Notes under the pieces: model-generated | What the model was told of the DNA's origin: nothing | What the model saw: the letters and a program-made list of their open reading frames with translations, nothing else | Database searches by the model: none | In this document: positions 1 to 5,250 of the stretch, one piece after another | Numbering within the stretch: the first letter of the stretch is position 1 | How the letters are laid out: each line of letters opens with the position of its first letter | Assembly (NCBI GenBank): GCA_964542875.1 | Contig: CAZIWA010000193.1 | Location: 1 to 6,506, forward strand | DNA: 6,506 nucleotides | Direction: 5' to 3' | From: CAZGOM01 sp964542875 | Lineage (GTDB): Bacteria; Planctomycetota; Phycisphaerae; Phycisphaerales; Phycisphaeraceae | Translations under genes and position numbers: made by a program

Positions 1-782
1 CCCCCCCTCACCGCCCGCGGGCTCAACCCAAGCTCCCGCCGAATCGTCTTGTTGAACACCTGCGCGTCCGCCAAACCCACCTGCGCCGCAATCGCCTTCA
101 GCGGCAGCGACGAATGCACCAGCAGATGCCGCGCCTGCGCCGCCCTGCGCGACCGGATATACGCCAGCACCGTCATCCCCATGTGCTTTTGAAACAGCCG
201 CGTCAGATAGTCCGCCGTCATGTCCACGCTCATCGCCAGCATCCCCACCGTGATCTTCCCACCCATAAGCTGCTCCACACGCTCGCACACCGCCCGCACC
301 GCCACGCTCGGACAATCGCTCCAAGGCTGAAGCACCGGCGCTTCCGCCTGCGCCATATCCCACAAAACATCGCACACCCTCGCCGCCGCCCGTTCCGGCT
401 GCGAGCGAAAACAATCCATCGCCACGCGAAACCGCTCCACCACGCCCTCAAACCGCCCCCCCAAATCCTGCATCGCCGGCAGCCTCACCACCCGGCTCGC
501 CGGATCCACCGGTTCAAACTGCGCGAAAAAATGCGTCGAAAGCGCATGCCATCTGCACGCCAGAGACACCCCAGGCGGAATCACCCCCGCATACCCCGGC
601 CGGATCGGAAGCTTCACCCCGCCCATCGTCAGATCCCCCCGGCAGTTGTACAAATGAAAGTAATAGTGCCCCTCGATCGACCAATGCCGCATCGGCTTGG
701 GCGTCTGCCGCCCCTCATCGATCCGCGCCAGCCGAATCCCCCCGCCCAGCGCAAACAGCACCATCGGTCTCTTGCTCTCCAT
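1..782 (-). CDS. AraC-family transcriptional regulator (3' end cut by window edge)
   Basis: This frame is open on the minus strand from an ATG at 782 to the window start with no stop, giving at least 260 residues, so only the last few codons are probably missing. Residues about 35-90 look like the AraC-type N-terminal sensing cupin (HYYFHLY, then a GD..MGG strand and RPGYAGVIPPG). Residues about 170-258 are the double helix-turn-helix: helix set 1 around KITVGMLAMSVDMTADYLTRL, followed by AYIRSRRAAQARHLL, and helix set 2 around LKAIAAQVGLADAQVFNK, ending in the family hallmark LGLSPRAVR. It should bind DNA as a ligand-responsive activator or repressor; the ligand cannot be told, though related cupin-AraC proteins often sense sugars. 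It is divergent from the prepilin gene with 192 bp between starts, so it may regulate that gene. A second in-frame ATG at 764 has a weak AAGAG ahead of it and is an alternative start. Confidence 0.9.
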   Translation of the reverse strand, partial: MESKRPMVLFALGGGIRLARIDEGRQTPKPMRHWSIEGHYYFHLYNCRGDLTMGGVKLPIRPGYAGVIPPGVSLACRWHALSTHFFAQFEPVDPASRVVRLPAMQDLGGRFEGVVERFRVAMDCFRSQPERAAARVCDVLWDMAQAEAPVLQPWSDCPSVAVRAVCERVEQLMGGKITVGMLAMSVDMTADYLTRLFQKHMGMTVLAYIRSRRAAQARHLLVHSSLPLKAIAAQVGLADAQVFNKTIRRELGLSPRAVRG

Positions 783-974
783 TCCGGTTTTATACCAGAC
801 ACGCCTCCAATCACCACTCAAATTCCCCGCAATAATTCACATGAAAGATCGGATTTAGACCACCAATCGCCTGCTGCACACCAACAACGTTCATCGCCAC
901 CCTGCGCCCCCGCCTCTAAAATATTTGTTTGCCCGCGTTATTCATTTCACCTCAGTGAGTCAGGAAATCACGCC
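783..974. other. Divergent intergenic region between araC-type and prepilin genes
   Basis: This 192-bp spacer must hold the control elements of both divergent genes. It is richer in A/T than the flanking genes, especially around 915-945 (TAAAATATTTGTTTG and TTATTCATTTC). A short perfect inverted repeat, CTCA-G-TGAG, sits at 951-959 just ahead of the prepilin ribosome binding site and could be a regulator half-site pair, but at 9 bp it may be chance. No convincing -35/-10 pair for the prepilin gene was found. Confidence 0.4.
789..797 (-). promoter_or_regulatory. Candidate extended -10 promoter of the AraC-type gene
   Basis: Read on the minus strand, the sequence is TGGTATAAA, an extended -10 (TGn plus TATAAA, 5 of 6 matches to TATAAT). 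No good -35 lies at 16-18 bp; TTGAGT at 821-816 is 21 bp away. A start site 6-7 nt downstream falls on about position 782, the A of the ATG. This suggests a leaderless message and fits the lack of a well-placed Shine-Dalgarno sequence. It is an inference from position and motif only. Confidence 0.4.
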
Positions 975-1745
975 ATGCCAACCACACGCCCGCGATACGC
1001 ATTCACCTTGATCGAACTTCTCGTGGTCATCACCATCATCGGCGTGCTCATCAGCCTCCTCCTCCCCTCCCTCTCCCGTTCCCGGGAGGCCGCGCAAAGC
1101 GCCCTCTGCAAAGACAATCTCCGAAGCCAGTTCCGCGCCATCACCGCTTACAAATGCGACAACAAAGACCGCATGCCCAGTTCCTGGGGCGCAGGCGGCA
1201 CCGACCTCAACTGGGACATGGCCATCGCCCCATACATCGTCGAAGCCGGCACCTACAACCCCAATTATCCCAACGTCGTCGCCGGCCCCATCGCCGATCC
1301 CACCGTCAACACCGCCCTCTGGCGTCGTCCCCCTTTCAAGTGCCCTTCCACCTCAGGCCCTAAAACCGGCTACCCCTACGCCGTCGACCCCACCGCCACC
1401 TACTGGCGCTCTTACGGCGCTTCCCAGGTCATCATCAGCCTCACCGAATCCGGCCTCTGGACCTGGGGCCACTACGGCGCCCCAGGCACTCCCGGCTTCA
1501 TGAAAGCCACCTACAAAACCGACTCTCCCCCAGGCAACCGCATGCCCCTGGTCTACGAAATGGCCTGGATCGACAACACCTACAACCAATACGTCATCTA
1601 CAGCTATCTCATCACCATCCCCCACAACATCCCCCTCCACAACGGCGTCAACAACACCCTCCTGGGCGACGGCTCCATCCGCGGCGTCGACGTCATCAAC
1701 AACACCGCCAACCTCTGGAGCCTCTACTACAGCGCTCAGTTCTGA
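975..1745 (+). CDS. Type II-secretion-style prepilin / pseudopilin-like protein with H-X9-DG motif
   Basis: This 256-aa protein begins with a class III prepilin leader: a short basic segment (MPTTRPRY), then A9-F10-T-L-I-E14-L. Cleavage is expected between A9 and F10, with Glu at +5 of the mature protein. Residues 10-30 form the hydrophobic N-terminal helix that anchors pseudopilins in the membrane and drives assembly. PSLSRSREAAQSALCKDNLR is the usual PVC continuation. Near the C-terminus H222 is followed by nine residues and D232-G233, the prepilin-processing-associated H-X9-DG motif common in planctomycete and verrucomicrobial paralogues. Cysteines are at 45, 61 and 123. The start at 975 is chosen because the leader begins there and AGGA (962-965) lies 9 nt upstream; the frame is open back to 114, but that extension lies antisense to the AraC-type gene. 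Residue -1 is Ala where Gly is usual. No secretion machinery is nearby; these proteins occur as large scattered families. Its substrate or structure is unknown. Confidence 0.9.
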   Translation: MPTTRPRYAFTLIELLVVITIIGVLISLLLPSLSRSREAAQSALCKDNLRSQFRAITAYKCDNKDRMPSSWGAGGTDLNWDMAIAPYIVEAGTYNPNYPNVVAGPIADPTVNTALWRRPPFKCPSTSGPKTGYPYAVDPTATYWRSYGASQVIISLTESGLWTWGHYGAPGTPGFMKATYKTDSPPGNRMPLVYEMAWIDNTYNQYVIYSYLITIPHNIPLHNGVNNTLLGDGSIRGVDVINNTANLWSLYYSAQF

Positions 1746-1764
1746 CACCCGCACGGAAGCGTCC

Positions 1765-1926
1765 ATACGGTCAATCAAGGCCGCGCTTTTTCTCTGAAGG
1801 GCCAAAGGCCCGTTCCGATTGACAGCCAGGGTCGCAGCGCTTCCGGCGCATAGGCCCTGGTAAAAGCGAAAAATGAAACTCTTGCACGCGCCCCCACCCA
1901 TGCTCCCCAGCCTATAACGACTCAAC
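1765..1926 (+). repeat. Composite intergenic repeat, copy 1
   Basis: The element has several recognisable parts. At 1765-1775 is ATACGGTCAAT, resembling the left inverted terminus of the copy at 3668. At 1792-1812 is a 21-bp segment with a perfect GGGCC-AAA-GGCCC hairpin, matched 19/21 at 5039-5059. At 1821-1842 is a 22-bp block matched 21/22 at 3717-3738, which with 1852-1861 forms a CCAGGG...CCCTGG stem (1826-1831 with 1855-1860). An inner GCGC...GCGC stem is absent from copy 2. At 1879-1925 is the tail module with CTCTTGCACGCGCC and ACTCAA. It occupies most of the spacer between the prepilin and arsR genes and does not look coding. Confidence 0.75.
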
Positions 1927-1986
1927 TCCTTCCGCGCCCCACCACCAAACCCACCACCCCTGCCTCCTCTTTTTTCCAAATTCCCC

Positions 1987-2014
1987 TTGACATATTCCCT
2001 TATGGGAATATATT
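1987..2014 (+). promoter_or_regulatory. Sigma70-type promoter of the arsR-AHSA1 unit
   Basis: A perfect TTGACA (1987-1992) is followed after 16 bp by TATATT (2009-2014, 5 of 6 matches to TATAAT). This is the best promoter in the window. Transcription would start about 6-7 nt downstream, at or next to the arsR ATG (2021). There is no purine-rich ribosome binding site between the -10 and the ATG, so the message is probably leaderless. Confidence 0.75.
1992..2011. promoter_or_regulatory. Probable ArsR operator (palindrome inside the promoter)
   Basis: The 20-bp palindrome has perfect 8-bp arms ATATTCCC (1992-1999) and GGGAATAT (2004-2011) around TTAT. It spans the space between the -35 and -10 boxes and touches both, so a bound dimer would block RNA polymerase. 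Its position directly ahead of an ArsR-type gene and its size suit a winged-helix dimer, so autorepression is the natural reading. Binding itself is inferred. Confidence 0.75.
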
Positions 2015-2020
2015 AAACAC

Positions 2021-2416
2021 ATGCCACGAGCAGCAACCACTTCCGACGTCTTCAACGCCATCGCCGAGCCCCGTCGCAGGGAGATCGTCAGCTTCCTCGC
2101 CCTCGGCGCAGAACGTGATGTCTCGGAAATGGTCCTCAAGCTCGGCCTCTCTCAGCCCACCGTCTCCAAGCACCTTGGCGTGCTTCGCAAAGTCGGCCTC
2201 GTCGCCGTTCACAAAGCCGGCCAGCGCCGCGTCTATCGTCTCGTCCCTCATGAACTCAAGCCCGTCCACGACTGGATTCAAAACTTCGAACGCTTCTGGA
2301 CCGACCAGCTCGACAGTATCAAGCAGGCCGCCGAACAAACCGCCAGGCAGCTCGCCGCCCAGCAAAGCACCTCCAACCGCAATCCCCATTCAAAGGAAAA
2401 GAATCATGGCCGCTGA
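2021..2416 (+). CDS. ArsR/SmtB-family winged-helix repressor (no metal-site cysteines)
   Basis: The 131-aa protein carries a full ArsR-type winged helix. DVFNAIAEPRRREIVSFL (9-26) is the opening helix pair typical of the family. LGLSQPTVSKHLGVLRKVGL (41-60) is the helix-turn-helix with the recognition helix. VAVHKAGQRRVYRL (61-74) is the beta wing. Residues 85-115 form an amphipathic helix likely used for dimerisation, and the tail is polar. It has no cysteine at all and lacks the ELCVCDL metal site of ArsR/SmtB sensors, so it resembles the non-metal (SdpR-like) branch often paired with AHSA1-domain proteins. It probably represses its own operon through the palindrome at 1992-2011, but the inducing signal is unknown. 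The stop overlaps the next gene's start by 11 bp, so the two are co-transcribed. ATG 2021 is the first ATG after the promoter. Confidence 0.93.
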   Translation: MPRAATTSDVFNAIAEPRRREIVSFLALGAERDVSEMVLKLGLSQPTVSKHLGVLRKVGLVAVHKAGQRRVYRLVPHELKPVHDWIQNFERFWTDQLDSIKQAAEQTARQLAAQQSTSNRNPHSKEKNHGR

Positions 2417-2849
2417 CACAACCGACTCCCCCATCAAAACCCTGCATGTCGTCAAGGAAGTGCAGATCGCCGCCTCACCGGAGATCGTCTTCCAGACCGT
2501 CCTGCAGCCCCACGGCCCCATGAAAGAAATGGGCATGAAGCTTGAGCCCTGGCCAGGCGGCCGCTGGTACCGGGACCTCGGCAACAACACCGGCCACCTC
2601 TGGGGTCACGTGCAGGTCATCAAGCCCCCCAAGCTCCTGGAGCTCGTCGGCCCCATGATGATGTCCTACCCCGTCGCCTCGCACGTCCAGTACCGTCTCA
2701 CCGAGCAAGCAGGCGGCACCCTCCTGAAACTCACCCATCAGGCCTTCGGAATCATCGACCCCGAACTCCCAAAAAACGTCAGCATCGGCTGGCAGGAACT
2801 GCTTAACGAAATCCGCGACACCTCGGAATCCAAGCACAAATCCAAATAA
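2406..2849 (+). CDS. SRPBCC / AHSA1-like (Activator of Hsp90 ATPase homologue) domain protein
   Basis: This 147-aa soluble protein fits the START-like SRPBCC fold of the AHSA1 type. It has an opening strand HVVKEVQIAASPEIVFQTVL (14-33), where the A-SPE-VF motif is the family signature. Next comes the strand pair EPWPGGRWYRDLG (47-59) and GHLWGHVQVIKPPKLLEL (63-80), a long strand SHVQYRLTEQ followed by GGTLLKLTHQ (92-112), and the C-terminal helix (124-138, GWQELLNEIR) that closes the cavity. Such domains bind hydrophobic ligands; bacterial members rarely have a known substrate and need not act on Hsp90. The start at 2406 has AAGGA (2393-2397) 8 nt upstream and lies inside the end of the arsR-type gene, indicating translational coupling. 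The frame is open upstream to 2115, but that part is antisense-like low-complexity sequence and is not used. Regulation is presumably by the ArsR partner. Confidence 0.9.
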   Translation: MAADTTDSPIKTLHVVKEVQIAASPEIVFQTVLQPHGPMKEMGMKLEPWPGGRWYRDLGNNTGHLWGHVQVIKPPKLLELVGPMMMSYPVASHVQYRLTEQAGGTLLKLTHQAFGIIDPELPKNVSIGWQELLNEIRDTSESKHKSK

Positions 2850-2934
2850 TCCCCATGCAAGCCGGCCTCTCGTTGTAGGCCAGACGAGACGTCTTCGTCG
2901 TAATCCGACCTGCCGTTTCGCTCACTCAACCCCA
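2850..2934. repeat. Hairpin element after the AHSA1-like gene
   Basis: Around 2883-2899 lies GACGAGAC followed directly by GTCTTCGTC, a palindrome with a single bulged base. It is preceded by TTGTAGGCCAG (2873-2883). The segment GGCCAG-CGAG-GTCTTCG is shared, with small insertions, with the hairpin at 5221-5236, so it belongs to the same repeat family. It may act as a 3' processing or termination structure, though no T-tract follows before the gap. Confidence 0.5.
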
Positions 2935-3034
2935 NNNNNNNNNNNNNNNNNNNNNNNNNNNNNNNNNNNNNNNNNNNNNNNNNNNNNNNNNNNNNNNNNN
3001 NNNNNNNNNNNNNNNNNNNNNNNNNNNNNNNNNN
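2935..3034. other. Assembly gap of 100 N
   Basis: There are exactly 100 undetermined bases, the usual placeholder for a gap of unknown size in a scaffold. It lies just after a hairpin repeat, consistent with assembly breaking at repeats. The true distance between the AHSA1-like and DinB-like genes, and whether they share a transcript, cannot be judged. Confidence 0.97.
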
Positions 3035-3050
3035 CAAAAAAGGAAAACCC

Positions 3051-3554
3051 ATGTCCATCTCACAAGCCATGCTCGGCGAATTCGCGCATGAAGCGGCGAC
3101 CACACGCAAATTTCTCCAGCAAGTCCCCCAGGACAAGCTCACTTTCAAACCCCACGAAAAATCCCACACCCTCGGCGCACTCGCCTTCCACATCGCCGGC
3201 ATCCCAGGCGGCATCATCCAGTTCGTCCTCGCAGACCAATCCCCTGTCCCCACGCCTGACGCCGCCTTCGCTCAGCCCGCCACCGTTGAGCAAATCCTCA
3301 CCGCCCACGACAAAAGCATCCAATCCGTCAAAGAAATCCTCCCCACCCTCACCGACGCCCATCTCATGACCAACTGGACCGCCACGCTCGGCGGCAAACC
3401 AGTCCTCACCATCCCCAAGGTCATGGTCCTCCGCTTGCTCATGCTCAACCATTGGATCCAGCACCGTGGACAGCTCGGCGTCTACCTCCGCCTCGTCGGC
3501 GCCAAAGTCCCCTCCAGCTACGGCCCCAGCGGCGACGAAGGCATCCCCGGCTAA
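3051..3554 (+). CDS. DinB-like superfamily protein (putative metal-dependent four-helix-bundle enzyme)
   Basis: The 167-aa length and the histidine pattern match the DinB/YfiT-like fold. H47 lies in LGALAFHIAGIPGG, and H134 and H138 lie in MLNHWIQHRGQLGVYLR. Together they form the three-histidine site that usually holds a divalent metal at one end of a four-helix bundle. LNHWIQHRGQL is the clearest family signature. Known relatives include thiol S-transferases using bacillithiol or mycothiol and glutathione-like cofactors, but many members, despite the DinB name, have no known reaction; the exact substrate here cannot be read. The C-terminal YGPSGDEGIPG is also typical of the group. The start has AGGA (3041-3044) 6 nt upstream. 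The gene follows the assembly gap in the same direction as the arsR unit and could have been its third gene. Confidence 0.9.
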   Translation: MSISQAMLGEFAHEAATTRKFLQQVPQDKLTFKPHEKSHTLGALAFHIAGIPGGIIQFVLADQSPVPTPDAAFAQPATVEQILTAHDKSIQSVKEILPTLTDAHLMTNWTATLGGKPVLTIPKVMVLRLLMLNHWIQHRGQLGVYLRLVGAKVPSSYGPSGDEGIPG

Positions 3555-3667
3555 TCATCCGCTCTAACCCCCTCGCCCTCACGAGAGAGTCTTGTTAGCC
3601 GAAAGCACAAGCGACGGAGTTTTCTTCTTAAACCCTCTCCCTCGGGAAGATGCCTAGGGTGAGGCGC
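3555..3667. repeat. GC-rich intergenic hairpin/repeat region downstream of the DinB-like gene
   Basis: This stretch has no credible gene. It contains AACCCCCTCGCCCTCAC (3566-3582) and AACCCTCTCCCTCGGG (3630-3645), two related pyrimidine-rich blocks, and AGGGTGAGG (3656-3664), which could pair with them in part. A weak stem AGCCG...CGGAG followed by TTTTCTTCTT (3597-3629) could act as a terminator for the DinB-like gene. The blocks look like degenerate copies of a dispersed palindromic repeat. Confidence 0.45.
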
Positions 3668-3859
3668 AATACGGTTTAATGAAGCCCTTGCATCCTCATC
3701 CCAAGTGCGGCCCTATGACAGCCAGGGTCGCAGTGCTTAGGCCCTGGTGAACATATAAAAAAAGAAGCTCTTGCACGCGCCTGTGTCCATGCCATCCAAC
3801 CTGTAACAACTCAATTTCCTCCACCTTTTTGGCCTCTTCATCCTTAATTGAACCGTATT
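3668..3859 (+). repeat. Composite intergenic repeat, copy 2, bounded by inverted repeats
   Basis: The ends are AATACGGTTTAAT (3668-3680) and ATTGAACCGTATT (3847-3859), inverted repeats matching 12 of 13 bp. Just outside them the 9-mer AGGGTGAGG occurs as a direct repeat (3656-3664 and 3860-3868), with three extra bases (CGC) on the left. Inside are the 22-bp block (3717-3738), the CCAGGG/CCCTGG stem closing at 3747, and the tail module CTCTTGCACGCGCC (3768-3781) to ACTCAA (3809-3814), all shared with copy 1. It is non-coding and resembles a small non-autonomous element, though the direct repeats could instead be part of neighbouring repeats. Confidence 0.65.
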
Positions 3860-3909
3860 AGGGTGAGGGCCACCCACGAATGCCCTCAATGCAAACCCAG
3901 AAGGCTCCC

Positions 3910-4725
3910 ATGAACAACCACCCCGTCGTCTCCCGCGAAACCTGGCTCAACGCCCGCAAAGACCTTCTCGCCAAGGAAAAAGAGCTCACCCGCCAACGCG
4001 ATGAACTCGCACGTCAGCGCCGCCAGCTCCCCTGGGTCAAGGTCGATCAGAACTACCTCTTCGACGCCCCTCAGGGCAAAGTTTCCCTTGCCGATCTTTT
4101 CGGCCCGCACAGCCAGCTCATCGTTTACCACTTCATGTTCGGTCCAAACTGGGCCGAAGGCTGCCCAAGCTGCTCATTCATCGCCGATCACATCAACGGC
4201 TCGACGCCTCACCTTGCCGCCCGCGATGTCTCGCTCATAGCGGTCTCACATGCGCCTCTTCCAAAAATCCAGGCATTCAAATCCCGCATGGGCTGGCAGC
4301 TCCCCTGGGTATCCTCCTTTGAAAATTCCTTCAATCACGACTTCCATGTCTACTTCACACCTCAGGAAATGGCCACCGGTAAAGTCGACTACAACTACAC
4401 CACTCAGCCCTTCCCCAGCGATGAGGCTCCCGGCGCAAGCGTCTTCTACAAAGACCCAACCACCGGCGAAATCTTTCACACCTACTCCACCTACAGCCGC
4501 GGCCTCGATAACTTCGTCACTGCTTACGTCTTGCTTGACCTCGCCCCCAAGGGCCGTGACGAAGACCAGCTTCCCTTCTCCATGCAGTGGCTCCGCCATC
4601 ACGACCGCTATCAAGGCGGCGCCTTCGCCGACCCCACCAAACCCTACTGGCCCAAAGTCGCATCCACCGTCCCCCTCTCCATCGAAGGCTCCTCCTCCTG
4701 CTGCAAATCGGAGAAAAAACCATGA
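3910..4725 (+). CDS. DUF899 family thioredoxin-like protein (predicted dithiol-disulfide oxidoreductase)
   Basis: Counted from the ATG at 3910 the protein has 271 residues. It opens with the DUF899 hallmark HPVVSRETW, an N-terminal charged helix (LLAKEKELTRQRDELARQRR), and LPWVKV. The thioredoxin-like core follows: a strand LIVYHFMFGP, then WAEGCPSCSF with the CPSC pair at residues 85 and 88, the position of the redox site in thioredoxin folds. Later blocks SFENSFNHDFHVYF, SVFYKDPTTGEIFHTYSTYSRGLD and YVLLDLAPKGRDE are characteristic of the family. It is predicted cytoplasmic; the real substrate is unknown. The tail ends in SSSCCKSEKKP, an extra vicinal cysteine pair. The 3910 start has AGAAGG (3899-3904) 5 nt upstream and matches the family's usual N-terminus. 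ATGs at 3880 and 3889 are in frame but would add ten or seven unconserved residues starting just past the repeat. The stop overlaps the next start (ATGA), so the following membrane protein is coupled. Confidence 0.92.
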   Translation: MNNHPVVSRETWLNARKDLLAKEKELTRQRDELARQRRQLPWVKVDQNYLFDAPQGKVSLADLFGPHSQLIVYHFMFGPNWAEGCPSCSFIADHINGSTPHLAARDVSLIAVSHAPLPKIQAFKSRMGWQLPWVSSFENSFNHDFHVYFTPQEMATGKVDYNYTTQPFPSDEAPGASVFYKDPTTGEIFHTYSTYSRGLDNFVTAYVLLDLAPKGRDEDQLPFSMQWLRHHDRYQGGAFADPTKPYWPKVASTVPLSIEGSSSCCKSEKKP

Positions 4726-4988
4726 ACGCGCGCACCTGCTGCAAGCACACCGCCCACGCCGCCGGCTGGATCATCCCCAGCACCATCCTCGCACTTCTCC
4801 CCAAGTGCCCCGCCTGCATCGCGGCGTATGTCGCCCTCGCCACGGGCCTGGGCATCTCCATCCCCACAGCCTCACTCCTGCGCACCTCGCTGCTGGCCCT
4901 CTCCATCTCCGCCCTGATCTTCGTCGCAATAAAACTCATCCTTCGCTGCTCAGCCCCAAAAGCAAAACTCCCCAACCAGGCGCGCTAA
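4722..4988 (+). CDS. Small cysteine-rich two-to-three-helix membrane protein coupled to DUF899
   Basis: This 88-aa protein starts at the ATG in the ATGA overlap with the DUF899 gene; GGAG (4710-4713) lies upstream. It begins MNARTCCKHT with a vicinal pair C6-C7. A hydrophobic stretch (about 14-27) runs into LLPKCPACIAAYVALATGLG, placing C29-P-A-C32 at a membrane edge. A second hydrophobic helix spans about 53-74, followed by LRCSAPKAK with C76 and a basic tail. The CC and CPxC arrangement recalls small mercury-transport proteins such as MerT and MerC, but I cannot assign it to them and no MerR, MerA or MerP is present. From the coupling, a role as membrane redox partner or thiol/metal handler for the DUF899 protein is plausible. 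That the gene is real is well supported by overlap, spacing, composition and end position; the function is unknown. Confidence 0.82.
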   Translation: MNARTCCKHTAHAAGWIIPSTILALLPKCPACIAAYVALATGLGISIPTASLLRTSLLALSISALIFVAIKLILRCSAPKAKLPNQAR

Positions 4989-5038
4989 AAAGCCCACGAT
5001 GCGGGTCAATCCAGCCCAATTAAATGGGGCACATTCTG
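4989..5038. other. Short spacer with weak inverted repeat after the membrane-protein gene
   Basis: The segment GCCCAATTAAATGGGGC (5013-5029) is a near-palindrome and could form a small hairpin just downstream of the coupled pair. No T-tract follows, so termination here is doubtful; the stronger candidate is the hairpin at 5082. Confidence 0.3.
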
Positions 5039-5059
5039 CTCTCAAGGGCCAACGGCCCG
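5039..5059 (+). repeat. GGGCC-loop-GGCCC short hairpin repeat
   Basis: This 21-bp block matches 1792-1812 at 19 positions. It contains a perfect 5-bp stem around AAC. In both places it lies ahead of a larger stem-loop that begins with CAGCC or GCCAG, so it is the leading part of the same composite element. Confidence 0.7.
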
Positions 5060-5081
5060 GCAGCAGGATTCCAGCCATTAG

Positions 5082-5129
5082 CCGGTGGTTGAGCATGTAT
5101 TCATGCGACCACCGGTAAGCTCTTTTTTT
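5082..5129 (+). terminator. Stem-loop with T-tract: likely terminator for the DUF899 operon
   Basis: A strong two-part stem forms from CCGGTGGT (5082-5089) with ACCACCGG (5108-5115), plus an inner GCATG (5093-5097) with CATGC (5102-5106) closing a TATT loop. TAAGC, then a run of seven T at 5123-5129, follows. This resembles an intrinsic terminator, although the gap of about seven bases between stem and T-run is longer than usual. It lies 94 bp after the membrane-protein stop. It also fits the CAGCC-stem-GGTAA pattern of the intergenic repeat family, so it may be a repeat that doubles as a terminator. Confidence 0.55.
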
Positions 5130-5174
5130 CGACTCCTCAGCAACGTTAGTTGCGTGCATTTAGAGATGCGAGTG

Positions 5175-5212
5175 CAACCGGCCCTTCTGCGCCCCAGCAG
5201 GGCGACCGGTTG
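5175..5212. repeat. Stem-loop CAACCGG ... CCGGTTG
   Basis: Perfect 7-bp outer arms (5175-5181 and 5206-5212) are followed inward by CCCT (5182-5185) and AGGG (5199-5202). The stem is directly abutted by the next hairpin at 5216, so two large palindromes stand side by side. No gene is credible here. Confidence 0.65.
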
Positions 5213-5215
5213 TAG

Positions 5216-5250
5216 CCGGGGGCCAGCGAGTCTTCGAGCGCAGCCCCCGG
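5216..5250. repeat. Stem-loop CCGGGGGC ... GCCCCCGG with GTCTTCG apex
   Basis: Perfect 8-bp arms (5216-5223 and 5243-5250) enclose a loop that itself can pair as CGA-GTCT-TCG. It is preceded by TTGTAG and followed by TAAA. The apex GAGTCTTCGAG is shared with the repeats at 6342 and 6461, and the GGCCAG-CGAG-GTCTTCG stretch with the hairpin at 2878-2897. Confidence 0.75.

Noticed and set aside
114..974. N-terminal extension of the prepilin frame (open from 114)
   Set aside because: It lies antisense to the AraC-type gene, is rich in Arg, His and Pro as expected for a shadow frame, and the conserved prepilin leader begins at the ATG at 975 with a suitable ribosome binding site.
1882..1918. TTGCAC and TATAAC as an ordinary sigma70 promoter for arsR
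   Set aside because: The boxes are 25 bp apart instead of about 17, and a far better promoter lies at 1987-2014.
1353..1979. Minus-strand open frame of 208 codons
   Set aside because: It is antisense to the end of the prepilin gene and its first part runs through the composite repeat; the Gly/Val/Asp-rich composition is that of a shadow of a C-rich gene.
2115..2405. Upstream extension of the AHSA1-like frame
   Set aside because: It overlaps the ArsR gene in another frame, is Ser/Pro-rich and unconserved in look, whereas the ATG at 2406 has a good ribosome binding site and begins the domain.
2021..2416. Arsenic or metal-sensing ArsR
   Set aside because: The protein has no cysteine and lacks the metal-binding motif in the recognition region; the neighbours are not arsenic genes.
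4722..4988. MerT or MerC mercury transporter
   Set aside because: The CC and CPAC motifs are suggestive, but length and surrounding sequence do not let me assign it, and no other mer gene is present.
4250..5023. Ser/Pro/Thr-rich plus-strand frame of 257 codons
   Set aside because: It overlaps the DUF899 and membrane-protein genes, both strongly supported; its composition is a frame-shifted shadow.
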